Positions 8,657 to 17,287 of a stretch of DNA of 41,298 nucleotides are shown here, piece by piece. The translations under genes were made by a program, and so were the position numbers. Source of the stretch: Betaproteobacteria bacterium. Its GTDB lineage: Bacteria > Pseudomonadota > Gammaproteobacteria > Burkholderiales > Burkholderiaceae. Each line of letters starts with the position of its first letter. Position 1 is the first letter of the stretch. The notes under the pieces are model-generated. The model was given only the letters and a program-made list of their open reading frames with translations, did not search any database and was not told the origin of the DNA. Where the stretch lies: NCBI GenBank assembly GCA_947453825.1, contig CANGHN010000018.1:1-41298 (forward strand), given 5' to 3'.

Positions 8657-9262
8657 TTATTTTAATTGGGATAAGTACTGAGCGATAGCCTGAAGATCAT
8701 CATCATTCATGCCGTACAAAGACGCTGCCATGATGGTATCGCGTCCAGTTGCCTGATTATTTCGAAATTGGCGCATGGTATGCAGTAAGTAATCTTCACG
8801 TTGCCCTGCTAATCTAGGCATTTGCTCGCGACCCACATAGTCTGGTAGGTGGCATGTTCCACAAAGAGCCTGCTTAGATAGCAGTTGGCCTCTTTCATAA
8901 AGGGCTTCATCACGTTTACCTGGCACTGGCTTTAATGTTTGAGCAGAATAAAACTTTGCAAGAGCAATAATTTGTGGATCACTCAAGCCATCTAATTGAC
9001 CCTTCATCGCAGGAATATCCCGAATGCCTTCGCGAATCATAATGAGATTGTTTTCCAGAAATACTTTGGGTTGCCCTGCTAAAGATGGACTACCGGCCAT
9101 TGTCGAATTTCCATCCACACCATGGCAGGCGCCACAAACAGCTAATTTAGCACTCATATCTTGCGCATAAGAAAGCGGCGCAACCATCGAGAGACAAACC
9201 CCCGAAAGTAACGCCGCTATTTTTACTAATCTCATTAAAGCTAATACGCGATCAACCAACAC
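8657..9262 (-). CDS. Periplasmic di-heme cytochrome c (c4-like)
   Basis: A 201-residue protein with two class I cytochrome c domains. Heme-binding motifs are CGACH (about 43-47) and CGTCH (about 134-138). Distal methionine candidates are in the MKGQL and MAAS/YGMN regions. A signal peptide ending near SYAQ sends it to the periplasm. The annotated start is GTG at 9260-9262, directly after the upstream dehydrogenase stop. An ATG at 9233-9235 gives MRLVKIAALLSGVCLS, a more compact signal peptide, and may be the true start. Lying immediately behind a PQQ-type dehydrogenase gene, it is a plausible electron acceptor passing electrons to a terminal oxidase. Confidence 0.9.
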   Translation of the reverse strand: MLVDRVLALMRLVKIAALLSGVCLSMVAPLSYAQDMSAKLAVCGACHGVDGNSTMAGSPSLAGQPKVFLENNLIMIREGIRDIPAMKGQLDGLSDPQIIALAKFYSAQTLKPVPGKRDEALYERGQLLSKQALCGTCHLPDYVGREQMPRLAGQREDYLLHTMRQFRNNQATGRDTIMAASLYGMNDDDLQAIAQYLSQLK

Positions 9263-10525
9263 TTACTTCTTGTAAGTAATTCGGTAGATAGCACCCAACT
9301 GTTCATCTGTCAGCAACATAGAGCCATCAGGCAGTTGCATAAAGAATGTAGGACGACCCCAGAATGATTGATCGGCAGAGTTCATAAAGCCGGTAATGAA
9401 AGGAGTGATCTTAGCGTTCTTACCATCAGCATCTGCTTTCACAGTAACAACGTCATATCCTGATTTGACATTACGGTTCCATGAACCCTTGCGCGCAATA
9501 AATGCCACATTTTTATATTCAGCTGGGAACATATTCCCGGTATAAAACTTAATACCCATCACAGCAGCATGAGCACCCATTAAAGCAACCGGTTTTGTCA
9601 CGCCCTCACAAGCATTTGGCTTAATGACTTTGTCGTCAGGCATATTGCCTTCGTGGCAATAAGGGAAACCAAAGTTCTCACCTTTTTTGGTGAGAATATT
9701 CAGGGTGTCATTTGGCTTATCGTCTCCCATCCAGTCACGTCCATGGTTTGTAAACCAGAGTTGTTTAGTAACAGGATGCCAATCATAGCCCTGAGTATTT
9801 CTCACGCCAGTAGCCAAGACTTCCATGCCTGAGCCATCTGGGTTGTAGCGACGAATCTGCGCATACTCTGGAGTTGGTAGTTCACAAATATTACAAGGCG
9901 CTCCAAAAGGTACATACAACTTACCGTCCGGACCAAAGGCTAAATATTTCCAGTTATGGTGTTGCTCTGGTGGCAAATTGAACTTAGCAGTTAAATCAAC
10001 TGGCGCCACATTTGGGTTCTTGCTAATACCGTCGTAGCGCAGTACTTTATCGATCGCCATGACATAGAGCGAGCCATTTTTATACGCCACGCCAGATGGC
10101 TGCACTAACTTATCAACTACAACTCGGCTGGTACGCTCTTTACCGTTATCACTGACTTCATATACACGACCAATACCGCGTGTACCGATATAAATCTTGC
10201 CGTTGTCACCCATGGCCATTTCACGTGCGCCAGGAATACCACTTGCATAGACTTCAATCTTGAAGCCTGGGGGTAATTTCAAAGTATTCAGCGGAATTTC
10301 ATTTGCGGGGGTGGCAGTCATCTTGCCAGCCAAAGGAGCCAAAGTAGAGCTAGACATATCAGCGCCCATACCCTGCTTCCAGGGTGGGGCAGCTGCTGGC
10401 TTTGGAGCCTCGGCAACGTTAGTACCGCCAGTTGAGCAACCTTGCAAACCAATCAGTGAGGATGCCAATAGAGCGGCAACTAAGGGGATGAACTTATTCA
10501 TCACCGGCTTATTCATAGCGTTCAT
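9263..10525 (-). CDS. PQQ-type sugar/sorbosone dehydrogenase lipoprotein
   Basis: A 420-residue beta-propeller protein of the glucose/sorbosone dehydrogenase (GSDH) family. The N-terminus has a lipoprotein signal ending LIGLQGCS, with Cys about residue 30 as the lipid anchor. Propeller signatures include LKLPPGFKIEVYASGIPGAR, GVRNTQGYDWHP, FTNHGRDWMGDDKPNDTLN and FGFPYCHEG, which are typical of the sorbosone-dehydrogenase-like subgroup that binds PQQ. The reaction is oxidation of an aldose or similar sugar in the periplasm with electron transfer to a cytochrome. The ATG at 10525 has GGGAG upstream. The gene abuts the di-heme cytochrome c. Some family members lack enzymatic activity, and the substrate cannot be assigned. 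Confidence 0.9.
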   Translation of the reverse strand: MNAMNKPVMNKFIPLVAALLASSLIGLQGCSTGGTNVAEAPKPAAAPPWKQGMGADMSSSTLAPLAGKMTATPANEIPLNTLKLPPGFKIEVYASGIPGAREMAMGDNGKIYIGTRGIGRVYEVSDNGKERTSRVVVDKLVQPSGVAYKNGSLYVMAIDKVLRYDGISKNPNVAPVDLTAKFNLPPEQHHNWKYLAFGPDGKLYVPFGAPCNICELPTPEYAQIRRYNPDGSGMEVLATGVRNTQGYDWHPVTKQLWFTNHGRDWMGDDKPNDTLNILTKKGENFGFPYCHEGNMPDDKVIKPNACEGVTKPVALMGAHAAVMGIKFYTGNMFPAEYKNVAFIARKGSWNRNVKSGYDVVTVKADADGKNAKITPFITGFMNSADQSFWGRPTFFMQLPDGSMLLTDEQLGAIYRITYKK

Positions 10526-10645
10526 TTAAATCTCCCATATTTCTTCGTATTTATTTTGACTTCAGCGCCTATTTAAACACTCTTTTAAGCGGTGGGCTAG
10601 CCCATTTTCCTAGGGTAATGCCCTATCCCTATATGTTCATGGGTC

Positions 10646-12808
10646 CTAAAAAATGATTCGAGCGCCCACCGTAATTGCTTGTGGCATACCAGCTTGATAA
10701 GCAGATGCTTGGGAGGCGATATTGAACGTGACATATTGACGATTCAGTAAATTGACTACTGAAGCGAAAACTGAGGCTTGAGGAGTCACCTGGTAATTCG
10801 CCTTAAGGCCAACTACTGCATATGCAGGAACCGGCAAGGAGCCAGTCGCCATCCAAGAATTACCGACATATCGCACTGTGGTAGTCATGCTTGCCTGCGG
10901 AACTGGGTAATAGGTAACACCGGCATTGGCCATATTTCTGGGGACACCACCCACCTGCGTGTTAATGGGATCAGTGGTTGCACTCCAGGTCAGCACAGTT
11001 CGGGTGTAACTATAGCCACCATCTAATGCCCAATTTGAATTGACATCATGGTGATACTGAAACTCTAGGCCACGACTCAAGAGATTTTGTTGATTAGTGT
11101 AATAACTGACGTTGGTATATCCACCTCCAGCATATTGTTGACATCCATTAAGTCCAGATGCAGAACAAAGGCTGTTTGCAAATGCCCAGTTAGAGCTCGT
11201 AATTTTGTAACTAGCGATGGCATTCTGAATGTAATTATTGAACGCAGTCAATTGGGCAAAACCACCCTTCCAGCGGTAATCTGTTCCCACTTCATAACCG
11301 GTCATCGTTTCAGGGGTGAGATTAGGATTAGCTAATGAGTAGCCGCTGACATTATTGCCATAGCTACGCAAGGTGTTGTTCATACTTGGCGCATGAAAGG
11401 CTTGATATGCAGCGCTGCGCAAGTCCCAATTAGGCATTGCCTTATATAACAAACCTAGAGATGGACTTAGCTGCGTCTTGCTCTGATTCGGAATGGCTTG
11501 ATATAAAGGATTAGTGCCGTTCGCGCCCGCATTGTATGAAGTCGGTGTTTGGCTATTCCAAGAATCTACGCGCGCGCCTAATGTAGCCTCCAAAGGAATG
11601 ACGCCAGCGCTAGATTTAATTTGACCAAGGAGGCCATAAAAATTTTGTTGGCCCTGGGCATAGCTCACAGAACTCACAGCGCCAGTATTAGCCAGATTAT
11701 TAGTTTGGTTAGATGCAGAAATATTTCTGGCATCAATTCCAATAATGTATTGATCAATACCAGCCACCTTTAAGTCATGAGTGTATTGCGCAGAAGTCCC
11801 CAGAGTCGAATAAGGATCCGTGTAATTTGCATTGATATAAGGCTTATATGGGGCTGCCGTAAGATTGTTAGCAGTTTGCTTATAAAAGTTAGTAGCTTGG
11901 TAATACACATTGACTTGCGTTTTTTTATCGACATCCAAACGTGTGGTCGAGCCAGCAGCCACATCTGCTGTTTGAATAAGATTGGGTGCGATTGCATAGT
12001 TATTACTTAAATCAGCCATTGTGCTGTAACCCATTCTCAAGAAGGCATTAGTATCTTGAGTGGGCTTAAAGTAATTTTGCAAACGGATATTGGAGTTCTT
12101 AACTCCATCTGTTCCCATACCATTCTTGATATTACTCGGAGAGCCAGGAGAAATCGTCGCGTAATTCTGGAAACCTTCGCTAGAAAAATAGTCAGCAGAA
12201 AAGCGCATTTGCACAGCATCAGAAACGATTAAATCTTTTGAGGCAGAGATATTGCCTGTAGAAAAAGATCCGTAACTCGCCGAGACATCCTGCGCGCTAT
12301 TTTTTGGAGTCTTCGTATTAATGTTGATGACACCGCCCATGCCATAGTTACCCCACAGGCTAGAGACCCCGCCGCGCACAAATTCAACGGACTCAATTGA
12401 AGACATGGGAACGAGATTCCATTGCACTGTGCCATAGAAGGCATCGTTGGCCGGAAGACCATCAACTAATACTAATGTGCGTCCATAACCTAAACCACGA
12501 ACGTTAATACTTTGACCTGTTGGATCCTTCTGGTAATACGGCACATCGTTTAAGAACACGCCTGGCACATTCTTTAAGACCTGGTCAATCGTTTGATCAG
12601 GAGAAGACTCCAATACTTCTTTCGTCAGAATGGTGGTGTTCAATGGCATCTGATCGAGCGGCGTATCGGAACGAGTGGCATTGACAATGACATCACTCAG
12701 TTTTTGATCATAATCTGGTGGTGGTGCAATTTGCGCCCAACAATAGCAAAACGGCGCCATCAAAAATAGTGCCAATACATGAGTGATCAATCGCAATTGC
12801 TTACCCAT
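10646..12808 (-). CDS. TonB-dependent outer-membrane receptor
   Basis: A 720-residue outer-membrane protein. It has a signal peptide (cleavage near CYCWAQ, about residue 26) and a TonB-box-like DVIVNA at about 40-45. The plug domain at about 50-165 contains LKNVPGVFLNDVPYY, INVRGLGYGRTLVLVDGLP and VEFVRGGVSSLWGNYGMGGVIN. A 22-stranded barrel ends in the expected aromatic residue (GARIIF). The NLLNRQYV sequence near the C-terminus is also typical. Substrates of such receptors include siderophores, cobalamin, metals, sugars and, for E. coli PqqU (YncD), PQQ. Its position directly upstream of a PQQ-type dehydrogenase and a cytochrome makes a cofactor or sugar substrate attractive, but the sequence alone does not show this. 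Confidence 0.93.
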   Translation of the reverse strand: MGKQLRLITHVLALFLMAPFCYCWAQIAPPPDYDQKLSDVIVNATRSDTPLDQMPLNTTILTKEVLESSPDQTIDQVLKNVPGVFLNDVPYYQKDPTGQSINVRGLGYGRTLVLVDGLPANDAFYGTVQWNLVPMSSIESVEFVRGGVSSLWGNYGMGGVININTKTPKNSAQDVSASYGSFSTGNISASKDLIVSDAVQMRFSADYFSSEGFQNYATISPGSPSNIKNGMGTDGVKNSNIRLQNYFKPTQDTNAFLRMGYSTMADLSNNYAIAPNLIQTADVAAGSTTRLDVDKKTQVNVYYQATNFYKQTANNLTAAPYKPYINANYTDPYSTLGTSAQYTHDLKVAGIDQYIIGIDARNISASNQTNNLANTGAVSSVSYAQGQQNFYGLLGQIKSSAGVIPLEATLGARVDSWNSQTPTSYNAGANGTNPLYQAIPNQSKTQLSPSLGLLYKAMPNWDLRSAAYQAFHAPSMNNTLRSYGNNVSGYSLANPNLTPETMTGYEVGTDYRWKGGFAQLTAFNNYIQNAIASYKITSSNWAFANSLCSASGLNGCQQYAGGGYTNVSYYTNQQNLLSRGLEFQYHHDVNSNWALDGGYSYTRTVLTWSATTDPINTQVGGVPRNMANAGVTYYPVPQASMTTTVRYVGNSWMATGSLPVPAYAVVGLKANYQVTPQASVFASVVNLLNRQYVTFNIASQASAYQAGMPQAITVGARIIF

Positions 12809-12836
12809 ACTAAAAACTAGAGACGCTGTGCTCGCA

Positions 12837-13022
12837 TTATTTTTTCTTTGACTTACTCTTGCCCATCAAAGAAGCAAGCATAGGATTTGCCTCTGCCAGT
12901 TCTTTTTTGGTTTTTGCATGTGCTTCAGCAAGCCCAGGTTTCGGAGTTTTGGCAGCATTCTTCATGCGCTGAGCGGTAGTCAAGGCTAAATTTTTGTACA
13001 GGTCTGTTTTTTTCATTGCCAT
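12837..13022 (-). CDS. Small lysine-rich hypothetical protein
   Basis: A 61-residue, strongly basic protein rich in Ala, Lys and Leu, ending in a KSKSKKK tail. I do not recognise a named family. It has no membrane segment or signal peptide. The start may be ATG 13022 or the in-frame ATG two codons later. Clean framing between the TonB receptor (28 bp downstream) and the HdeD-like gene (39 bp upstream), and codon use like its neighbours, support it being real. A nucleic-acid or ribosome-binding role would fit the charge but is a guess. Confidence 0.6.
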   Translation of the reverse strand: MAMKKTDLYKNLALTTAQRMKNAAKTPKPGLAEAHAKTKKELAEANPMLASLMGKSKSKKK

Positions 13023-13061
13023 GGCGCGTAATCTAATTCTCTATGTTTGGGTCGACTTCAA

Positions 13062-13640
13062 TTACTTAGTTAAGGAACGTGCTGCTAAACCCATGAAGAG
13101 CAATGTCCAGCCTTGCAAAAGCAGCTCAATCGCAATCAATAGACCGGGAAGCCACAAGCTTGACGCTGGATAGCCATTCATAATCAAAACGCCCATCAAG
13201 ATGGAAATCGCTGAAGATAAAACTAGCCAGAGCCATTCACGAAAATGCCGATGTTGGAATGCGGAAATTAAACGTAAGACGCCAGTCACAAAAAAGATTG
13301 CGGCAAGCCATAAAGTAATTGCCTCTAAGGCAGGAATCGGAAAAGCCCAAGTAAAGATGGCGGCGGCAATGTACAGTACTGCCAGCGCTAATTGAACACC
13401 CACACTTTTCCAACCGTGTGACTTCATCGCGTGGGCGGCTTGCAATACTCCGCCTGCGAATAAGAAAATACCTAAGACATTGATAGAGACGAAAGAGAAC
13501 ATGGTCTGACCCAGAACTCCAATCATGCCCAGCACGATAAATAAGGCCCCAAGACCAATCAAAGCGCCAGGAACTTTTGCAGCCGCGCCCAGAACTGCAG
13601 TGCGGATCTCTTGTATTTGTGCGCTCGATAGTTCAGTCAT
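13062..13640 (-). CDS. HdeD-family (DUF308) membrane protein
   Basis: A 192-residue protein with about six hydrophobic segments in pairs. This fits the DUF308/HdeD family, in which short helical hairpins repeat (here GALFIVLGMIGVLGQ, GIFLFAGGVLQAAHAM, LWLAAIFFVTGVLRLISAFQHR, SSAISILMGVLIMNG). The segment LRLISAFQHRHFREWLWLVLSS strongly resembles the family consensus. E. coli HdeD is linked to acid resistance at high cell density, but the biochemical role is unknown. ATG 13640 is preceded by an AGAGAG element. Confidence 0.85.
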   Translation of the reverse strand: MTELSSAQIQEIRTAVLGAAAKVPGALIGLGALFIVLGMIGVLGQTMFSFVSINVLGIFLFAGGVLQAAHAMKSHGWKSVGVQLALAVLYIAAAIFTWAFPIPALEAITLWLAAIFFVTGVLRLISAFQHRHFREWLWLVLSSAISILMGVLIMNGYPASSLWLPGLLIAIELLLQGWTLLFMGLAARSLTK

Positions 13641-13720
13641 CAGAATTACTCTCTAGAAATGGTTGCATTTGAAACCCAAATGCGAAGTAAATCTCTTAGC
13701 TACTTGGTACAGCCCCCACT

Positions 13721-14536
13721 TTATAGGGTGTTATCTACTGAATCAATAAAACCTCGTACCGCCTGATTAAATGCAGCTGGCTGCTCAATATTGGATAAAT
13801 GCGCTGCATCTTCTAAGATCACTCTTTGCGATTGATCAATCAAGCGATGTAGTACTGTACCTTGATCCACAGTACAAGCAGGATCATGTCGACCAGATAG
13901 CACTAATGTAGGTGTCTTAATTTTCAGTAGCATCGTGCTTTGCGCCATATCGCGCACTGCACTACCGCAGGCGATATAGCCGTTCACATCCGTACCCAAA
14001 ATCATTTGGCGTACTTTTTCAATATCACCAGGTGCGCGTTCGATAAACGGCGCAGTAAACCAACGCTTAATGGTGCCATCTACTAAACCAGTAATACCCT
14101 GCGCTTTGGCAATCTCAAAACGCTCCTCCCACAAACTGCGGGGCGGCATTTCACTGGCAGAATTACAAATAGATAAAGAGTGCACTCGATCTGCATAACG
14201 CGCACCCAATTGTTGACCAATCATGCCGCCAATCGATAGTCCCATGAAATGTGCTTGTTTAATCTGGAGGGCATCGAGCAAACCTATCGCATCATCCGCT
14301 AACTGTGCAATGCTATATGGGCCAGGTGAAGTTGCAGTACCGCCATGTCCTCGCTTGTCATAGCGCAAAACGCGGTAGCGATCAGCAAAGGCTGGCACAT
14401 TCCAATCCCACATGCTGCCATTGGCCATCAAACTATTAGCCACTAACAATACGCGGCCATTCTGGGGGCCATCAAAACGGTAGGCAACATCTACGCCATT
14501 GACCTTGATGATTTGCTGATTTTGCATTTGAGTCAT
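13721..14536 (-). CDS. Alpha/beta hydrolase, 3-oxoadipate enol-lactonase-like
   Basis: A 271-residue cytoplasmic alpha/beta hydrolase. The nucleophile elbow is GLSIGG (Ser about residue 99). RYDKRGHGGT is the typical strand-turn of PcaD-like enzymes, SGRHDPAC holds the acid residue, and DAAHLSNIEQP holds the catalytic histidine. The closest named pattern is 3-oxoadipate enol-lactonase (PcaD), which opens the enol-lactone in the beta-ketoadipate pathway. No other pca genes are nearby, so a generic esterase role is possible. The ATG at 14536 has GGAG five bases upstream. It is divergent from the Bug-protein gene with a 100-bp shared promoter region. Confidence 0.85.
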   Translation of the reverse strand: MTQMQNQQIIKVNGVDVAYRFDGPQNGRVLLVANSLMANGSMWDWNVPAFADRYRVLRYDKRGHGGTATSPGPYSIAQLADDAIGLLDALQIKQAHFMGLSIGGMIGQQLGARYADRVHSLSICNSASEMPPRSLWEERFEIAKAQGITGLVDGTIKRWFTAPFIERAPGDIEKVRQMILGTDVNGYIACGSAVRDMAQSTMLLKIKTPTLVLSGRHDPACTVDQGTVLHRLIDQSQRVILEDAAHLSNIEQPAAFNQAVRGFIDSVDNTL

Positions 14537-14636
14537 TTGTCTCCGCTTTCTAATGCGCTTTATTGCGCTCTATTTATCTATTTTCAAGAGCATGTTAGAT
14601 TATCCGATGAAACTATAAAAATACTAAGGAGATACG

Positions 14637-15653
14637 ATGCTTAGATCTAATACCAGAGGGGCGGCAAGCACCCCAATACTTCCACAGGCCCTGCAGCTAG
14701 TGTTGGCCCTTGTGTCATTAGGGCTCTGTCTAGTCTCTGGCACCAGCGTTGCTCAAAGCTACCCTAACCGTACTGTCAAAATGGTTGTTCCCCTAACGAC
14801 CGGATCCGGCGCAGACATTGCGGGACGCGTGGTCGCAAAAAGCCTGACAGAAACCTGGAAGCAATCCGTCATCATTGAGAATCGGCCTGGTGCTGGTGGC
14901 TTAATTGGAACTGGTGTAGTCGTGAACTCAGAGCCAGATGGATATACCCTACTCGTGCAATCTGCTTCTTATGCAGCAAACCCTGCTATTTATAAGAAGC
15001 TGCCCTACGATCCACTCAAGAGTATTGTGGATGTAGCCATTTTGGGGCAAACCCCTTATGTCATGATCACCTCAATAGATGGCCCTTATCAATCCATTCG
15101 AGATTTGGTCATTGCCGCTAAATCCAAACCTGGTGAAATTACTTTTGCTTCTGCAGGTGTTGGTAGCTCTAGTCACCTTGCTGCTGAGTATTTCAATCAA
15201 GTGATGGGCATTAAACTGATTCATGTTCCCTATAAAGGCTCTCCAGAAGCCATTCAAGACACGATGTCGGGACGCACTGCTTTTTATATGGCGCCTTTAG
15301 ATACTGCGATTGGTCAACTGCGAGGCGGTAAGTTACGTGCGCTAGGTGTGACCAGTAAAACCCGAAATGCCGCTGCGCCTGATGCACCAAGTATTGCTGA
15401 GCAGGGTTATCCGAATTTTGAGATTGGTCTGTGGTTTGGAGTATGGGCACCAGCAGGCACCCCTACTGCAGTGGTGAATAAGATTAATCAATCCATTAAT
15501 CAAGCAATGCAAGATCCTGAAGTCAAAACCGCTTATGAAGCTAAAGGAATTAAAGCAACGCCGATGAGCCCAGCCGAGTTTGCTAAGTTTGTCCGTGATG
15601 AAATGGCAAAATATCAAAAGATTGCTAAAGAAGCAGCGATTGAACCGCAATAA
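14637..15653 (+). CDS. Bug-family periplasmic solute-binding protein (TctC type)
   Basis: A 338-residue protein with a signal peptide after a rather long n-region (cleavage near SVAQS, about residue 41). The conserved Bug sequence YPNRTVKMVVPLTTGSGADI begins the mature part. IIENRPGAGGLIGTGVV, HVPYKGSPEAIQD and GVWAPAGTPTAVV follow, all diagnostic for the tripartite tricarboxylate receptor/Bug family. Such proteins bind carboxylates or related ligands and are massively expanded in Burkholderiales, often without cognate TctA/TctB. None is found here. A good AAGGAG lies upstream of the ATG. It probably serves, with the next gene, the uptake or sensing of an aromatic-derived carboxylate (inference). 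Confidence 0.93.
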   Translation: MLRSNTRGAASTPILPQALQLVLALVSLGLCLVSGTSVAQSYPNRTVKMVVPLTTGSGADIAGRVVAKSLTETWKQSVIIENRPGAGGLIGTGVVVNSEPDGYTLLVQSASYAANPAIYKKLPYDPLKSIVDVAILGQTPYVMITSIDGPYQSIRDLVIAAKSKPGEITFASAGVGSSSHLAAEYFNQVMGIKLIHVPYKGSPEAIQDTMSGRTAFYMAPLDTAIGQLRGGKLRALGVTSKTRNAAAPDAPSIAEQGYPNFEIGLWFGVWAPAGTPTAVVNKINQSINQAMQDPEVKTAYEAKGIKATPMSPAEFAKFVRDEMAKYQKIAKEAAIEPQ

Positions 15654-15668
15654 GTATTTCTGCGCATT

Positions 15669-16601
15669 TTGAACCCAGCTATTTCTGCGCCTCTATGCCA
15701 AGCACCCGATCCGGAAATTCGATCACCCAAGATTGATTTTCCGGCCGGAGCAGTCGATTGCCACGCGCATGTCTGCGGACCCGCAAAGCAATTTCCCTAC
15801 GCACCAGAACGCATCTACACTCCACCCAATGCAACCCTAGAACAATATGAGGCACTATTAAGTATGTTGCGTGTAGACCGGGCTGTACTCGTGCAACCTA
15901 GCGTCTATGGCACCGATAATCGTGCCATGCTGGCCGCCCTCAATAGCAACCCACAAAAGTTTCGGGGAGTTGCGGTGATTTCTAGTAATCCTCAAGAAAT
16001 CACTGATACAGAGCTCGAGGCACTTCACCATGCGGGCGTGCGTGGCCTTCGTTGCAATATCGTTGACATTGCTGACCAATCAGCTAGTCTGCCGCTTCAA
16101 GCATTAAGGCACTTAGCGCAACGCATCAAAGCTTTTGGTTGGCATTTAGAGCTGCTCATGCATGTCAATGAGTATCCCGATCTAGCAACAGTCTTTGATC
16201 AGTTTCCGGTGGATTTAGTTTTTGGTCACTTTGGCTACACCCATGCAAAATATGGTGTAGCCGATAAGGGCTTTCAAGGTCTACTCACCCTCTTGCGCGA
16301 GCAAAAAGCCTGGGTCAAAATGACCGGTCCCTATCGCATCTGTGACAGTAATCTCCCCTATTTGGATATGCGGCCATTCAATGACGCAGTGATATCAGCT
16401 AATCCAAAACAATTGGTTTGGGGTACCGACTGGCCTCATGTCATGGTGAAGAAACAAATGCCGCATGACGCTGATTTATCTGATCTTTTTGGATCCTGGG
16501 TCAGTGATGCTTCGCTGAGAAAATCAATCTTGCTTGATAACCCCTGTATCCTCTATGATTTTCCAGCACTTGAACCATTAGCAAGAAAGATAAGTCACTA
16601 A
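15669..16601 (+). CDS. Amidohydrolase, 2-pyrone-4,6-dicarboxylate lactonase-like
   Basis: A 310-residue TIM-barrel metal-dependent hydrolase of the amidohydrolase_2 group. The AVDCHAHVCGP motif (about 26-36) supplies the HxH of the metal site, LVFGHFGY holds another histidine, and WGTDWPHV the conserved aspartate near the C-terminus. The pattern resembles LigI, which hydrolyses 2-pyrone-4,6-dicarboxylate in lignin-aromatic degradation, and other lactonases. No in-frame ATG is available before the conserved part; TTG at 15669 is the likely start. It sits 15 bp after the Bug-gene stop and in the same frame, so the two form one transcript. The natural substrate is inferred only from family and context. 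Confidence 0.88.
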   Translation: MNPAISAPLCQAPDPEIRSPKIDFPAGAVDCHAHVCGPAKQFPYAPERIYTPPNATLEQYEALLSMLRVDRAVLVQPSVYGTDNRAMLAALNSNPQKFRGVAVISSNPQEITDTELEALHHAGVRGLRCNIVDIADQSASLPLQALRHLAQRIKAFGWHLELLMHVNEYPDLATVFDQFPVDLVFGHFGYTHAKYGVADKGFQGLLTLLREQKAWVKMTGPYRICDSNLPYLDMRPFNDAVISANPKQLVWGTDWPHVMVKKQMPHDADLSDLFGSWVSDASLRKSILLDNPCILYDFPALEPLARKISH

Positions 16602-16602
16602 T

Positions 16603-16827
16603 ATGGATAGCACTCTCACTATTGTTCTGGGCATTGTTGCTATGTTGTTGCCGCTGTTTATCGGGCGCCTCTTTTGGAAACGCTTTGATCAATACTTCGG
16701 AAAAAATGATGAAGCCTATATGGATACCCTTGGCTACTTTCTCAAGAAAATTGGCTTTACGATCTTGCTCGCTTTCATCATTCTTTGGCTAGGAATAAGT
16801 CTGATATTCAATATGAATGCAGCTTAA
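16603..16827 (+). CDS. Small two-helix membrane protein, unknown
   Basis: A 74-residue hypothetical protein starting one base after the amidohydrolase stop. Two hydrophobic segments (about 5-23 and 50-68) flank a charged loop with FWKRFDQYFGKNDEAY. I do not recognise the family. Tight spacing on both sides argues for co-expression with the amidohydrolase and with the next membrane protein. It is too small to be a TctB subunit and carries no enzymatic motif. Confidence 0.65.
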   Translation: MDSTLTIVLGIVAMLLPLFIGRLFWKRFDQYFGKNDEAYMDTLGYFLKKIGFTILLAFIILWLGISLIFNMNAA

Positions 16828-16833
16828 GCTTTT

Positions 16834-17205
16834 ATGAACGCACAATTTACAGCCATTCTCACTAGAGCAAAGTTGAACTTGGTGATTTTGGGGGCCGTCT
16901 TGGCCTTTGCCATCATTGGCAAGTTCACCCATCCAGAATTGACCAATAGCGTTTTTGTGAGGGCAGATCAACTGGTATCGGAGCTGTACTTGATCTTGAT
17001 TGCAATTACCTTAGGTGCATTTGTTCCGAATTTCAAACTTGTAGTGTTTGGATCTATTGCAGCATTTATTGGTGCAGTAATATTAATTCAGATGGGCATA
17101 TTTAGTTACCTCACTACCGAATACTTATTTGCCGTGCTCATTGTGGTTCTTGGGTTTGCATCGATCGCCAATCTTTACAGACACTATCGCGAGAATGGGC
17201 TGTAA
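16834..17205 (+). CDS. Four-helix membrane protein, unknown
   Basis: A 123-residue hypothetical protein with four predicted hydrophobic segments (about 15-30, 48-65, 69-87 and 91-111) and a short basic C-terminus. It begins 6 bp after the preceding small membrane protein and likely ends the operon that starts at 14637. I do not recognise the family. It might form a complex with the 74-residue protein, as small membrane partners often do, but nothing in the sequence proves this. Confidence 0.65.
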   Translation: MNAQFTAILTRAKLNLVILGAVLAFAIIGKFTHPELTNSVFVRADQLVSELYLILIAITLGAFVPNFKLVVFGSIAAFIGAVILIQMGIFSYLTTEYLFAVLIVVLGFASIANLYRHYRENGL

Positions 17206-17234
17206 TCCCCAGAATACCAAGGGTAATTAGTTTT

Positions 17235-17272
17235 TCTTGATTTTTCATGAAATTTCAAGAATAATCTTGAAA
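17235..17272 (+). promoter_or_regulatory. Promoter-operator of the RHH/Doc toxin-antitoxin operon
   Basis: A -35-like TTGATT (17237-17242) and a -10-like AATAAT (17260-17265) are separated by exactly 17 bp. Three alternating half-sites overlay them: TCTTGA (17235-17240), TCAAGA (17255-17260) and TCTTGA (17265-17270). The first two form a 26-bp palindrome centred on CATG with only two mismatched pairs. The last two form a perfect 8-bp inverted repeat (TTTCAAGA/TCTTGAAA) with a 4-bp spacer. This is a textbook arrangement for autorepression by an antitoxin. Confidence 0.7.
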
Positions 17273-17287
17273 AACGAGGAAAATCTC

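Noticed and set aside
10593..10625. A 12-bp perfect palindrome (TGGGCTAGCCCA) and an adjacent TAGGG/CCCTA hairpin between the dehydrogenase and TonB receptor genes.
   Set aside because: The first has no loop and neither is followed by a T-run on the minus strand, so I could not support a terminator or a named operator.
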